A stretch of 64,000 nucleotides of DNA from JACVCS01 sp038328575 (lineage in GTDB: Bacteria; Planctomycetota; Phycisphaerae; Phycisphaerales; UBA1924): positions 1 to 64,000 of the forward strand of contig JBBQMD010000005.1 of the NCBI GenBank assembly GCA_038328575.1, in the 5' to 3' direction. Position 1 is the stretch's first letter, and every line of letters starts with the position of its first letter. Positions 26,258 to 34,901 of the stretch are shown here, in pieces. A program made the position numbers and the translations under genes. The notes below the pieces were generated by a model. That model was not told the origin of the DNA and did not search any database. It saw only the letters and a list, made by a program, of their open reading frames with translations.

Positions 26258-26584
26258 TTAGCTCTTTCTCTGGAGGTCCTGAATCCGTCCGAAGGTGTCG
26301 TCGAGGTGCCGCTCCATTTTCTTGGCCGCGCCGTCAACAGCCTGATCAAAGGTGGCCGCCACGTTCGTCACGGACACGGGCTGCATGTTTGCGGGCCGGG
26401 CCTCCAGGACGCACTTCTTGTCGTCGCCACGAGTCTTGTCGCCGTTCTCATCGCTCAGGTGAACCTCGACCCGCGTGAGTCGCTCGCCGAAGCGATCGAG
26501 TGAGGCGGCGACCAGCGATTCAATGTGGAGCGTGAGGTCAGCGCTCCCGTGCGTTTTGTTGCTCGTGTTGACTTGAACGATCAT
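26258..26584 (-). CDS. hpf: Short ribosome hibernation promoting factor (HPF) family protein
   Basis: A 108-residue protein of the S30EA/HPF family, which binds the 30S subunit and inactivates or protects ribosomes in stationary phase. The pattern IVQVNTSNKTHGSADLTLHIE, then LTRVEVHLSDENGDK and ATFDQAVDGAAKKMERHLDD, matches the short HPF fold. It lacks the C-terminal dimerisation domain of long HPF. A good AAGGAG ribosome site precedes the ATG. It is convergent with the M48 gene and downstream of the small basic protein gene. Confidence 0.82.
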   Translation of the reverse strand: MIVQVNTSNKTHGSADLTLHIESLVAASLDRFGERLTRVEVHLSDENGDKTRGDDKKCVLEARPANMQPVSVTNVAATFDQAVDGAAKKMERHLDDTFGRIQDLQRKS

Positions 26585-26688
26585 GCTGTGTCTCCTTGGA
26601 GTGATCCGTGTTCCGAAGCGTGAATCTTGCGACGCGCCTCACGCCGTCGCTGCGACAAGGTGGTGCGGTCGGGATGCTGGGGCCGGCG

Positions 26689-27234
26689 TCAGTTCTTCGA
26701 GTCTCGCCGCGCCTGCGCGCGTTTGACGCTTGAGGAAACGTGCCCGAGCAGGCGGCTCTCAAGCCCGGCCTGCTCGATCCGGGAACTCTTGACTCTGGAC
26801 TCTGCCTTCTGCCGCTGTAAGCTATTCTGGCCGGGGTGGGGCGCGTCGCGTGGCCCGTTCTTCGCTCCGCGGGCTGGCAGAACTGAATCTTCGTTGGCGT
26901 TGAACGTCTTCTTGTCTCGCTCGTCCCGTGCGCCTCGAAGGGGTTTGTTCGCCGGACTGCGCTTGGTCGAGCCCGCGCTCGCGGTGACCCCCTTCGCGCG
27001 GCCACCCTCATTCTCAAAGCGGGCCACCGCGCTGGCCTTTGCCTTCTCCTTCTTCGGCGGAGCAGCCGGAGCATCCGCGGATCGGGAGTCCCGCATCGCG
27101 CGACCGAGACGACCGGCACTCCCACCCGATTTGGAGGAGTGACTCGAGGTGCCGACGCGTTTCCCCGTCGTCGGGCCCGCGGCCAATCCCAGCAACCCAG
27201 CCCCCGGAAGTTTGAGGTTCTTCGTTTTATTCAC
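26689..27234 (-). CDS. Small, very basic low-complexity protein
   Basis: A 181-residue protein rich in Lys, Arg, Ala, Ser and Gly with no recognised domain. The GTG at 27234 is supported by AAAGGA about nine bases upstream; the frame continues upstream to 27315 without a better start. The N-terminus (NKTKNLKLPGAGLLGLAAGP) and the C-terminus (GLESRLLGHVSSSVKRAQARRD) are the most ordered-looking parts. The middle is disordered. The charge suggests nucleic-acid or ribosome association, which would fit the neighbouring HPF gene, but that is inference. Confidence 0.55.
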   Translation of the reverse strand: MNKTKNLKLPGAGLLGLAAGPTTGKRVGTSSHSSKSGGSAGRLGRAMRDSRSADAPAAPPKKEKAKASAVARFENEGGRAKGVTASAGSTKRSPANKPLRGARDERDKKTFNANEDSVLPARGAKNGPRDAPHPGQNSLQRQKAESRVKSSRIEQAGLESRLLGHVSSSVKRAQARRDSKN

Positions 27235-27295
27235 AGGTCGTTTCCTTTCGGCGAGAATGTTGCCGTCACGGGCCTGAACCCCGCGGATGATGCGA

Positions 27296-28117
27296 TCAAA
27301 GTTGGGTTGAACCACCGCAGGGCATTGAGAGCTCCGCGACCGCCCGACTAGGCAGTCGATGAGACTGACGGCAGAGCTCGCTGTGCAGCACGCTACGGTA
27401 GTGCGCTAGGCGCACGTGCGGATCGTCAAGCCCGCCGCCGAAGCGGCGCGTGTGGTCCTTGTAAATGAGCTTCACGGGGATCTCGCGCACGCGCAGGTTG
27501 TTCGCGGCGCACTGCACCCAGAACTGCATCGGGAATGCGTAGCCGGTCTCGGTGAGGCGGAGCTTTGCCAGCGACGAGACCCGATGGGCTTTGAAGCCGC
27601 AGAAAGAGTCGGTGAGCGACCAGTCGAGCCGGTCGTTGATTTCTGCGGTCAGGGCGACGTTGATCGCGCGACGGTCGGCGGGCGGCTCGGTCGATTCGTC
27701 CATCGAGGCGATGTAGCGCGAGCCGGAGATGATGTCGGCGTCGTCGGCGGCCGCGGCTCGGATGAAGCCGGGAATCGAGGCGGGCTCGTGCTGCTCATCG
27801 CAATCCATCGTGATGATCCAGTCATACCCGTGACCCGCGGCGAACGTGAACGCGTCGCGCAGGGCCCGCCCGTAGCCCATGTTTGTCGGGTGGCGCAGGA
27901 CGTACACCGGGTGGCGCGCCAGCATCGCCGGCGTGCGATCCGTGCTGCCATCATCAATCACCAGCACGTCGCGCGTGTATTGAAGCACGCGTGAGAGCAC
28001 AGCGTCAATGTACCTCTGCTCGTTATAAACGGGGATGGCAACGATCGCGCGAAGGTCGCCCCATTCGTCATACATCGGTGCCGGAGTCTCGGGCGTCGGG
28101 TCATCGCTTCGGTGCAT
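27296..28117 (-). CDS. Family 2 glycosyltransferase, dolichyl-phosphate mannose synthase-like
   Basis: A 273-residue non-membrane GT2 enzyme. AIVAIPVYNEQRYIDAVLS opens the GT-A fold, VLVIDDGSTDRT binds the nucleotide, and WIITMDCDEQHEP supplies the metal-binding DxD. SGSRYI and FRCGFKAHR-type positions (here DSFCGFKAHRV) match polyprenyl-phosphate sugar synthases. I chose the ATG at 28117, with GGAG nine bases upstream, over the frame extension to 28180. It probably transfers a sugar to a lipid carrier or polymer for envelope glycans. There is no C-terminal membrane segment. Confidence 0.86.
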   Translation of the reverse strand: MHRSDDPTPETPAPMYDEWGDLRAIVAIPVYNEQRYIDAVLSRVLQYTRDVLVIDDGSTDRTPAMLARHPVYVLRHPTNMGYGRALRDAFTFAAGHGYDWIITMDCDEQHEPASIPGFIRAAAADDADIISGSRYIASMDESTEPPADRRAINVALTAEINDRLDWSLTDSFCGFKAHRVSSLAKLRLTETGYAFPMQFWVQCAANNLRVREIPVKLIYKDHTRRFGGGLDDPHVRLAHYRSVLHSELCRQSHRLPSRAVAELSMPCGGSTQL

Positions 28118-28336
28118 CTCGAGGGTCTCCAGAGGTCGGTCGGATCGAAACACCCGCGTGCGGCTGGGCACCGGAAGCAATCAGTTCGCGACGCGGCGTC
28201 AATCGGATGAGCGGGCGAGGCCCACGTTGCAGATTCCGTGTCAATCAGCGAGTTGCGTGAAAGGCGTCTGTAAGGCCGCTCACGCTCGGGGGAGCGCGAC
28301 CCAGGGATGGTCGCGGCAACGTGGGCAATAGGTAAT

Positions 28337-28996
28337 TTACCGAGACGGCGCGGCCCGTCGCTTTGGCTTGGTCTTCTTCGTCGGGGGAACTGGTGCCGGC
28401 TGCTCGTTGGCCTCAGCGCGGTTGGATGACTCGATGCCCGGGTGTGACGGCCCGCGCAGGCTCTCGGCCTCGCGGCGTTGCTGGCGGGAGGTCTCGGCAA
28501 AGGCCGCGAAGCCGAAGGGCTCGCCGCCGGTGCCGCTGTCCACGCCGCCCATTTCTTCCTGGATGCGTCGCTGCAGTTCCTCGGAGAGCGCGTGAAAGGC
28601 GCGCACTTCGCTCAGCGGCAGCGTGAAGGCCTCGCCGGAAGGCGTGACCACGCGGAAGACCGAGCACTGCACCGCGGCTGACAGGTCGCGATCCGCATCG
28701 GTGCCCGGGATGCTGCACGCGAAGAGCGGGTGTACTTCTGCAATCGGGATGCGCTCGCCGGCGTGCGTCAGGATCGAGAGCCGCCCGTCTAGTGCGCTCG
28801 GCGGATCTTGAACGGTGAGCATCGCGCTGAGCGAGGTCAGCATCTCACGCGCGACGTTGGTCCAGAAGAGTGATCGCAGCGAGTGCGTGAGCTCGGGGTT
28901 TGAGACGTGCGGCGGCGCCGTGGATTCCGGCGGGGTGGGCTGGCGCGAGGGTTTGGAAGGTGCTTTCGCGATCGCACGCGTTGGATGCTTGGGCAA
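28337..28996 (-). CDS. Hypothetical protein downstream of HlyD-type adaptor
   Basis: A 219-residue protein of unknown function. The start appears to be TTG at 28996, with a CCGGAG ribosome site eight bases upstream. The N-terminal 35 residues are basic and Pro-rich. The central part (residues ~37-150) is ordered: LTHSLRSLFWTNVAREMLTS, RLSILTHAGERIPIAEVHPLF, VFRVVTPSGEAFTLPLSEVRAFHAL. The tail is disordered and ends in a Lys/Arg cluster. It starts 47 bp after the adaptor gene on the same strand and is probably co-transcribed with it. Confidence 0.62.
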   Translation of the reverse strand: MPKHPTRAIAKAPSKPSRQPTPPESTAPPHVSNPELTHSLRSLFWTNVAREMLTSLSAMLTVQDPPSALDGRLSILTHAGERIPIAEVHPLFACSIPGTDADRDLSAAVQCSVFRVVTPSGEAFTLPLSEVRAFHALSEELQRRIQEEMGGVDSGTGGEPFGFAAFAETSRQQRREAESLRGPSHPGIESSNRAEANEQPAPVPPTKKTKPKRRAAPSR

Positions 28997-29043
28997 GGTG
29001 AGTCTCCGGCGATGGCGCGATAGTCCCTGTAGCGATCTGACGC

Positions 29044-30864
29044 TCAGCGTGTCGGCGAGGTGACAGGCGTCTTCGTTCTCGCCAGATGTGCAGCGCCCGT
29101 TGAGCCGGTTGAGCTGGCACCGCCCGCGCCAGCGGGCGAGACCGACACGTCCGGTGTTCGGCGCGGCTGCGCAGCAGCGCCGCCGCCATCGCGCGCGCGA
29201 TCCGCCGGGGCGCGGCTCGCGGGCGCCGCGCCTGGCGTTGTGCGCGCGCCAGGCTCCGCAACGCTCCCCTTACGCATCGGCTCCATTCGCCCGTCGGGCA
29301 GCAGGTTCATGCCGACCAGCGCCAGTTGCGCCTTTGTCCACGGGCGTTCGACGAGCTCGCCCGCCAGCGGCGCCCGCAGGAGCACGCGCTGACCTTCCTC
29401 AAGCCCCGCCGCGATCTCCGCCAGCCGGTCGCTGCGACGCCCGATCCGCACCGGGACGCGGGCAAAGCGCCCGCCCTCGGGGACCAGGACATACCGCACC
29501 AGCCCGTCAACAAAGATGGACTGGATCGGCACCGCCAGCGCGTCCTCGGCGCGGTCGAGCATGATCTCCGCCTCGCACCGCATCGAGGGCTTGAGCGGGA
29601 TGTCGACCGACTTCATATCGATCTTGATCTTGACGGTGTATTCGCGCAGGTTCGGATCGCGCATGCCGCCGCTCTCAGCGATCACGCCGACCGACAGCAC
29701 CGTCGCCGGCAGAGAGCGACCCGCCAGGGCGTCGATGCGCACGTTGGCCTGCATCCCCTCGCGGATGCGCCCGCTGATCGACTCGTGCACACGCACCGAC
29801 GCCACCATCTCGCTGGTATCAGGCAGCACGATCAACGGCGTGTTCCGCTTCACAACGCGACCCACGTCCAGCGTGCCCTCGCTGCTCCCGCCCCAGCGGT
29901 CGCGGTTCAGGCTCGTCGCGTACACCACCAGCCCGTCGCTGGGCGCCTTGATCGTCGCGGCGTCAAACTGCTCGCGCAGCTTCGTCAGCTTCGTCGTCCG
30001 CAGCGAGAGCTGCTGGCGCTTGTTGTTGCGATCGGCTTCCTTGGTCGCGATCAGCGACGCGTTCTGCCGCCCGGTGCGCTCCAGCTCGGCTTTAGCCTGC
30101 TCCACAGTGGACTGCTTGGTCTTCTGATCCTTGGGAAACTGGAAATCGTCGTACACCTGCCGGTCCAGCTCCGCCGTCTTGAGCGCTGCCCGGGCTTCGA
30201 GATACGCCACTTCGTCGCGTTTGAGCTCGTCACGCGACAGGAACCCCTGCTTCTCCAGCGCCACCGAACGCGTGTACTTCTCCTGCAGCCGATCCAGCTC
30301 GCGCACGGACCGCTCAAACCCAAGGTCGTTTGCCTGGCGCTTGCTCTTGACCTCGCCCTCCAGCCAGCGCCGCAGGTCCAGCTCCGCCAGCTCCACCTCG
30401 AGCGACTTCTTCGCAACCGACGATTCGTTGTCCGAGGCCTGAATGAGGTAGTTGTTCTCGGCCGTGGCCAGTTCGGCCCGCGACGTCTCGACGCGCAGCG
30501 ACTCTTCATCGATCTGCGTCTGGATCGAGTCGGAGTTAAGCCTCAGCAGCACGTCGCCCGCCTTGACCAGTGTCCCCTCGCGGACGATCTCGGTGATGGC
30601 GGTGTCCTGCTCGATCTGGCTGCGCAGATCAACCTGCCGCAAGGCCTCCAGCTCACCTGTTGCGATCGTGGTGATGTCAAAGGTCAGGCGCTTGGTCATC
30701 GCCAAATCGCTCGCTTCGCCCGGGTCCTGCGCGCCCGGCGCAGGCCGCACACCGAACATCGAGGCGACGCCGAGGCCCCCCAGCGACAGTCCGCAGAGCA
30801 CCAAGAGCCCGCGAGCCGCGCGGCTCCGCCATCCACGAATCGGCTTGACCATTCCATCACGCAT
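29044..30864 (-). CDS. HlyD/RND-type periplasmic adaptor (membrane fusion) protein
   Basis: A 606-residue periplasmic adaptor protein. The ATG at 30864 has AGGA about nine bases upstream and gives an N-terminal membrane anchor (RGLLVLCGLSLGGLGVASMFG). The barrel/lipoyl halves flank a long coiled-coil hairpin: ITEIVREGTLVKAGDVLLRLNS before, residues ~130-310 as the hairpin, and ATIKAPSDGLVVYATS after. C-terminal beta-barrel segments include VRVHESISGRIREGMQANVRI and ALAVPIQSIFVDG. Such proteins link an inner-membrane ABC or RND transporter to the outer membrane. No transporter or TolC gene is adjacent, so its partner is elsewhere. The Pro/Ala/Thr-rich C-terminal tail of ~50 residues is probably disordered. 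Confidence 0.85.
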   Translation of the reverse strand: MRDGMVKPIRGWRSRAARGLLVLCGLSLGGLGVASMFGVRPAPGAQDPGEASDLAMTKRLTFDITTIATGELEALRQVDLRSQIEQDTAITEIVREGTLVKAGDVLLRLNSDSIQTQIDEESLRVETSRAELATAENNYLIQASDNESSVAKKSLEVELAELDLRRWLEGEVKSKRQANDLGFERSVRELDRLQEKYTRSVALEKQGFLSRDELKRDEVAYLEARAALKTAELDRQVYDDFQFPKDQKTKQSTVEQAKAELERTGRQNASLIATKEADRNNKRQQLSLRTTKLTKLREQFDAATIKAPSDGLVVYATSLNRDRWGGSSEGTLDVGRVVKRNTPLIVLPDTSEMVASVRVHESISGRIREGMQANVRIDALAGRSLPATVLSVGVIAESGGMRDPNLREYTVKIKIDMKSVDIPLKPSMRCEAEIMLDRAEDALAVPIQSIFVDGLVRYVLVPEGGRFARVPVRIGRRSDRLAEIAAGLEEGQRVLLRAPLAGELVERPWTKAQLALVGMNLLPDGRMEPMRKGSVAEPGARTTPGAAPASRAPADRARDGGGAAAQPRRTPDVSVSPAGAGGASSTGSTGAAHLARTKTPVTSPTR

Positions 30865-31051
30865 GCGGGGTTCATCCTGTTGGCCGGTGGAGGCGTGGGG
30901 GCGGGGGGCGGCGACTGAGGCTAGGGGCGACGGGTGGGAATGGTCCTCTACACATACGACGGGCCGGGCTCTCTCCGTTCGCTCGACACCCGCTGTTCCA
31001 CCCACTCGATTGTAGAGTGTCATCGAACGAATCGGTTGCCCTGACAAGGGA

Positions 31052-31063
31052 TAATCTCACTCG
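31052..31063 (+). promoter_or_regulatory. mqnB -10 box abutting the start codon
   Basis: TAATCT (31052-31057) is followed by six bases (CACTCG) and the ATG at 31064, with no Shine-Dalgarno. The spacing is the same as at purE and the HD-GYP gene and suggests a leaderless transcript. Confidence 0.42.
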
Positions 31064-31831
31064 ATGTCACCCAGCTTCCGCACGTTGCTCGACGCCCGGC
31101 ACGCCTTGCTCGTGTTCGCGACTCCCCTGGAGGCCCGCGAGGCACTCAGCACGGCAACATGGGCCGATTTCGGAGCGCTGGCCGCTTTGGATTCGTGCCC
31201 GCCCTGGACTCGCGCCCCGATCGCGCCGGGCATCGATCTGGTCATCACCGGCGTGGGCAAGGCCAACGCCGCGGCTGGCACCGCCCGCGCTCTGGACCCC
31301 GCACGGCATGCGCTGGTGCTGAGCCTCGGCATCGCCGGCGCACTTCCGACGCCCGACGAGCCTGACTTGGCGATCGGCACCACTGTCGTCGCCGAAGCGT
31401 GCGTGTTCGCCGATGAGGGCATCGCGACGCCATCGTCGTTCGTAAGCATGAGCCGCGCGGGCTTCCCGCCGCGCAACCCGAACGCGAGCCGATGGTCCGA
31501 GATGTCCTATTGCGTAGATCCGGCTGTCCTCGAGGCGATTACGACCGCGCTGGGCTCGCGCGAGTCGCACGTGGTCGGGCCGATCGCGACAGTCTCAACA
31601 TGTTCCGGCACTGACGCCAGCGCTCGCGAGACGCAGTCGCGAACGCGTGCGCGGGCGGAGGCGATGGAGGGGGCCGCGATCGCCCTCGTCGCGGACACGC
31701 TCGACATTCGAGCCGCGGAGCTGCGGGTGATCAGCAACTCTACCGGCGATCGCGACCGGCAAGTCTGGAACATCCGCGAAGCGCTTGACCGACTGGGCAA
31801 GGTTCTCGGACTGCTCTTCGGTCCGGCCTGA
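31064..31831 (+). CDS. mqnB: Futalosine hydrolase MqnB
   Basis: A 255-residue nucleosidase of the PNP/MTAN fold, predicted to hydrolyse futalosine to dehypoxanthine futalosine plus hypoxanthine in the alternative menaquinone pathway. Family segments seen are LVITGVGKANAAAGTARAL near residue 65, LVLSLGIAGALP, GTTVVAEACVFADEG and the substrate-binding end AMEGAAIALVADTL, with VISNSTGDRD near the C-terminus carrying the catalytic Asp region. mqnC, which acts on the product, is in this window at 43303-44811. Some species use MTAN-type enzymes on aminofutalosine instead, so the exact substrate needs testing. Confidence 0.85.
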   Translation: MSPSFRTLLDARHALLVFATPLEAREALSTATWADFGALAALDSCPPWTRAPIAPGIDLVITGVGKANAAAGTARALDPARHALVLSLGIAGALPTPDEPDLAIGTTVVAEACVFADEGIATPSSFVSMSRAGFPPRNPNASRWSEMSYCVDPAVLEAITTALGSRESHVVGPIATVSTCSGTDASARETQSRTRARAEAMEGAAIALVADTLDIRAAELRVISNSTGDRDRQVWNIREALDRLGKVLGLLFGPA

Positions 31832-32032
31832 GCAGCATTGCCCGGCGGGAGGCGTCCGGCCCTCTTTCAACCAAAACCTGTTCGGGTTGCGCCGTCTGTG
31901 TCGGCAAGGCAGTGCTTGAATCGGCGTCAGCGCCCGCGCGATCGCTCCGATGCGGGGGGCATCGGCTCGATGTACCTCCGTGCGACCGCGACGGGCATCC
32001 TCCCGCCAGCGCGATCGATGGAGGCACCCCGG

Positions 32033-33319
32033 ATGTTTGGTCGCTCGCTCAGTCGCTTGTCGCTCCACGGCTTTTTCGGGTCCACGACCCGGCCGGTCGC
32101 GATCGATTTCGGGACCACCAGTCTCAAAGTCCTTCAACTCAGCGACGACAACCCCGCGACGATCCTCGCGGCGGTCTCGCTCCCGACGCCCGCAACCCTT
32201 CTCACCGACGGGCCCAAGCGGTTCGCGTTCCAGATCGAACAACTCCCCGCACTGCTGAAATCCGCGCAGATCCGCGGTCAGCGCGCCGTCGCATCAATCC
32301 CCAACTGGGCGTGCAGCGTGCGCCACTTGCAGGTGGGGGGCGTGGATCAGTACAACGTCGCGTCGATGACTTCGAGCATGCTCGCTGGCGAGCTGAACTG
32401 CGACCCCGGCGCTCTGATGTGCCGCCCGGTCGTCGTTCGCGGCGCCAACGCCGGCGGCACCGCTGGCAGCGGCAAGTCTGAGATCATCGCGATGGCCACC
32501 GGCATCGGGATCGTTCAGCGAATCATGGACGCGCTGCGAGCCGCACGCATGCGCTGCGTCGGCATCCACCCCACCGCCGCGGCGCTGACGAGCGCCTTTG
32601 AATACATGACGGAGCGTGACTCAGACGCGGCCTTGGTGTCGCTTTATGTCGACCTGGGCGGCGCGAGCACCACCGTCACCATCGCCCACGGGCGCGACCT
32701 CTGCTTTGCCAAGACCATCGACCTGGGCGGGCAGTTCATCGACCAGAGCGTCGCGCAGGCGACGCAGTGCTCAGTCGCTGAGGCGAGCGAGCGCCGGCTC
32801 TTGCGAGCCCAGGCCTACGCGATGCCGCCGGTCGCGGTCGCCGGCGCACCGAGCACACCCAAAGCCGCGCCCCGCCCGATGACGGTTGGCGCGGGCGGCG
32901 GCGGGGCGATGCCTCACCTTGACACCGCCATGAACAAGGCCCGGGCCGGCAGCGCTGAGGATCGTCGCGTCGATTCCGCCATCCCCGCCGGCTGCGCGCA
33001 GCCCGAAGGCGAGATCGACCGCGAGATCGCCGAGCCGCTGGGCGTGATCGCCGACGAAATCCGGCTCTGCCTGCGATATCACGATGCGCTCTTCCCCGGG
33101 ATGAAGATCGGGCGCGCGGTCTTCGTAGGCGGCGAGGCCCGCCACACCGGCATGTGCCAGCACATCGCCAAGGCCCTGCGCGTCCCGACGCACGTCGCCG
33201 ACCCGCTGGCCCGCTTCGCACGCAAACAACGCCCCTCGCCAAACTCGGTCGACCTTGCCAAGCCGCAGCCGGGGTGGGCGGTGTGCGCGGGCCTTGCAAT
33301 GGGCCCGACCGACCTTTGA
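32033..33319 (+). CDS. pilM: Type IV pilus/type II secretion platform protein PilM-like
   Basis: Actin-like ATPase-fold protein, 428 residues, the cytoplasmic anchor for PilN in the pilus inner-membrane platform. VAIDFGTTSLKVLQLS is the phosphate-1 motif, VSLYVDLGGASTTVTIAHGRDL the phosphate-2 region and AVFVGGEARHTGMCQHIAKAL the adenosine motif, ending with PGWAVCAGLAM. The ATG at 32033 is chosen because GGAGG lies eight bases upstream and the homology begins here; the frame is open back to 31838. About 60 residues in the middle (Ala/Pro/Gly-rich, ~285-325) form an unusual linker. It is followed by pilN, pilO and pilP-like genes. Confidence 0.88.
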   Translation: MFGRSLSRLSLHGFFGSTTRPVAIDFGTTSLKVLQLSDDNPATILAAVSLPTPATLLTDGPKRFAFQIEQLPALLKSAQIRGQRAVASIPNWACSVRHLQVGGVDQYNVASMTSSMLAGELNCDPGALMCRPVVVRGANAGGTAGSGKSEIIAMATGIGIVQRIMDALRAARMRCVGIHPTAAALTSAFEYMTERDSDAALVSLYVDLGGASTTVTIAHGRDLCFAKTIDLGGQFIDQSVAQATQCSVAEASERRLLRAQAYAMPPVAVAGAPSTPKAAPRPMTVGAGGGGAMPHLDTAMNKARAGSAEDRRVDSAIPAGCAQPEGEIDREIAEPLGVIADEIRLCLRYHDALFPGMKIGRAVFVGGEARHTGMCQHIAKALRVPTHVADPLARFARKQRPSPNSVDLAKPQPGWAVCAGLAMGPTDL

Positions 33320-33379
33320 CCCCAGCCGACGCCGGCGCTGACAGTCTTCCCGCCCCGCTTCCTCGCACGAGCACGAACC

Positions 33380-34267
33380 ATGAGCAAGCTTTGGCCCAAC
33401 AAAATGAAGTTCGGTGCCACACCCGGTGCCTCGACGTTTCTCCCGGACGAGTACGTGCGTCGCAAGCGCGAGCTGCGCACGAACATGCTGGCGCTGGGGC
33501 TCTTCGCCGCCGTGATGGCCGGCGTGAGCGGCGCGTTCTTTGTGACCAACCGCCAGTGGCAGGAAGTGCGCCGGCAGCAGGAAACGATCAGCGCTGATTA
33601 TGACGCCGAGGCGCTCAAGATTGAGCAGCTCAAGAAGCTCGAAGGGCAGCGAAAGGACATGCTTGAGAAAGCGGAAGTCGCCGCGATGCTCCTGGAAAAG
33701 GTGCCGCGCTCGATCCTGCTCGCCGAGATCGTCAACCGGATGCCCGAGAAGATGACGCTGACGGAGTTTGCGATCCAGAGCAAACGGATCGCGGAGCCCC
33801 CGCCACCGAACGCGACGAAGAAGGCCCAGCCCAAGTCGCTCTCGGCCAAGCCCGGCGCCGGCAAGGCTCAGGCGACCGCGGACAAGGATGCCAAGGACCC
33901 CGACGCGCCGAGGCCCCGTCCGCCGAAGCTGGAGTTCTCGATCCTCATCAACGGCGTCGCGTCCACCGACGCCGATGTCGCGGACTTTCAGGCCGCCTTG
34001 CGCGATTGCTCGCTGCTGCGAGGGGTCGAGTGGCGCGAGAGCAAGTCGACAAACATCGAAGAGACGCAGTTGCGTCAGTTCGTGCTCGAGGCAACGATCC
34101 GGCCCGGTGCCGACACGCGCGATCTCGAGCCACTTCAGGCGGCCCGCATCAAGCCGCGGATCATCCCCGCGTCGTTGGCCGAGGCCAACGCCGCCCTGCC
34201 CGAGCCCGCCGGCAAGCCCGCGGGCAAAGTTAAAGGCAAGCAGACCGCCACCGTCCCCACGCCCTGA
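33380..34267 (+). CDS. pilN: PilN-like inner-membrane platform protein
   Basis: A 295-residue bitopic protein. The N-terminus carries the PilN-type cytoplasmic tail that binds PilM (FLPDEYVRRKRELRTN), then one membrane helix (MLALGLFAAVMAGVSGAFFVT) and a coiled coil (~60-105, EQLKKLEGQRKDMLEKAEVAAM). A PilN/GspL-like periplasmic ferredoxin fold follows, containing the segment LLAEIVNRMPEKMTLTEFAI. A Lys/Pro/Ala-rich insert (~135-175) interrupts the domain. Position after pilM and before pilO supports the call more than the motifs do. Confidence 0.8.
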   Translation: MSKLWPNKMKFGATPGASTFLPDEYVRRKRELRTNMLALGLFAAVMAGVSGAFFVTNRQWQEVRRQQETISADYDAEALKIEQLKKLEGQRKDMLEKAEVAAMLLEKVPRSILLAEIVNRMPEKMTLTEFAIQSKRIAEPPPPNATKKAQPKSLSAKPGAGKAQATADKDAKDPDAPRPRPPKLEFSILINGVASTDADVADFQAALRDCSLLRGVEWRESKSTNIEETQLRQFVLEATIRPGADTRDLEPLQAARIKPRIIPASLAEANAALPEPAGKPAGKVKGKQTATVPTP

Positions 34268-34289
34268 TTCACGCACGGAGCACATGACC

Positions 34290-34901
34290 ATGGCCATGAG
34301 TATCAAGCAGATCGCGTTCTTCGGGGTGCTACTGGCGGTGCCGGTCGCGTCATACTTTATGGTCTTCCAGCCGCAGAACTCCGGCATCGAGCGTGCCAAG
34401 CAGGAGATCTCGCTCAAGCAGCAGACGCTCGAGAAGTTGCGCGAGGCCACCGCCCGCACCGCTGACCTTCAACGCGCCAACGAGCAGATCCAGCAGTCGA
34501 TCGCCTCGGTCAGCGAGCGACTGCCCTCGGGCAAAGAGCTCGATAGCGTCCTGCGCGACGTCGCGCAGATCGCGGCCAAGAACGGCCTCGATGTGCCCCA
34601 GTTCAAGCGCTCCGACAAGGCCATGCCCGCAGGACCCGCGCTCGAACAGCCGCTCACCGTGTCGCTCAAGGGCGACTTTGATGGCGTCTACAAGTTCTTC
34701 ATCGAGCTCGAACAGCTCCACCGAATCGTCCGCGTCACCGACATGAAGCTCCGGCGCGTCGGCGACAAGTTGCAAGAGAACGACGGCCAGATCGAAGCCT
34801 CTCTCACGCTGAGCATCTTCTACGAGGGCGAAGAGCCCGCCACCGCCCCGGGCGCAAAGGTGCCGGGCAAGGCGCAGGCCGACGCGGGAGCCAAGCAATG
34901 A
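34290..34901 (+). CDS. pilO: PilO-like inner-membrane platform protein
   Basis: A 203-residue protein with one N-terminal membrane helix (IAFFGVLLAVPVASYFMVF), a coiled coil (~30-80, AKQEISLKQQTLEKLREATA) and a C-terminal domain with LTVSLKGDFDGVYKFFIELEQLHRIVRVTDMKL, typical of PilO/GspM. The start lies in an ATG ACC ATG cluster; 34290 is nine bases after GGAG, while 34284 is only three bases after it. Its stop overlaps the next start by 4 bp (ATGA). It partners PilN in the platform. Confidence 0.83.
   Translation: MAMSIKQIAFFGVLLAVPVASYFMVFQPQNSGIERAKQEISLKQQTLEKLREATARTADLQRANEQIQQSIASVSERLPSGKELDSVLRDVAQIAAKNGLDVPQFKRSDKAMPAGPALEQPLTVSLKGDFDGVYKFFIELEQLHRIVRVTDMKLRRVGDKLQENDGQIEASLTLSIFYEGEEPATAPGAKVPGKAQADAGAKQ

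Noticed and set aside
26538..27125. A minus-strand frame overlapping hpf and the basic protein.
   Set aside because: It is Arg-rich shadow sequence and would overlap the well-supported hpf start and its ribosome site.
29326..30918. A 530-codon open frame on the plus strand over the HlyD-type adaptor.
   Set aside because: Antisense to the adaptor gene; it is Arg/Leu/His-rich with no motif.
32771..34459. A 562-codon open frame on the minus strand over pilM and pilN.
   Set aside because: Antisense to two recognisable pilus genes; the composition is that of a shadow frame.
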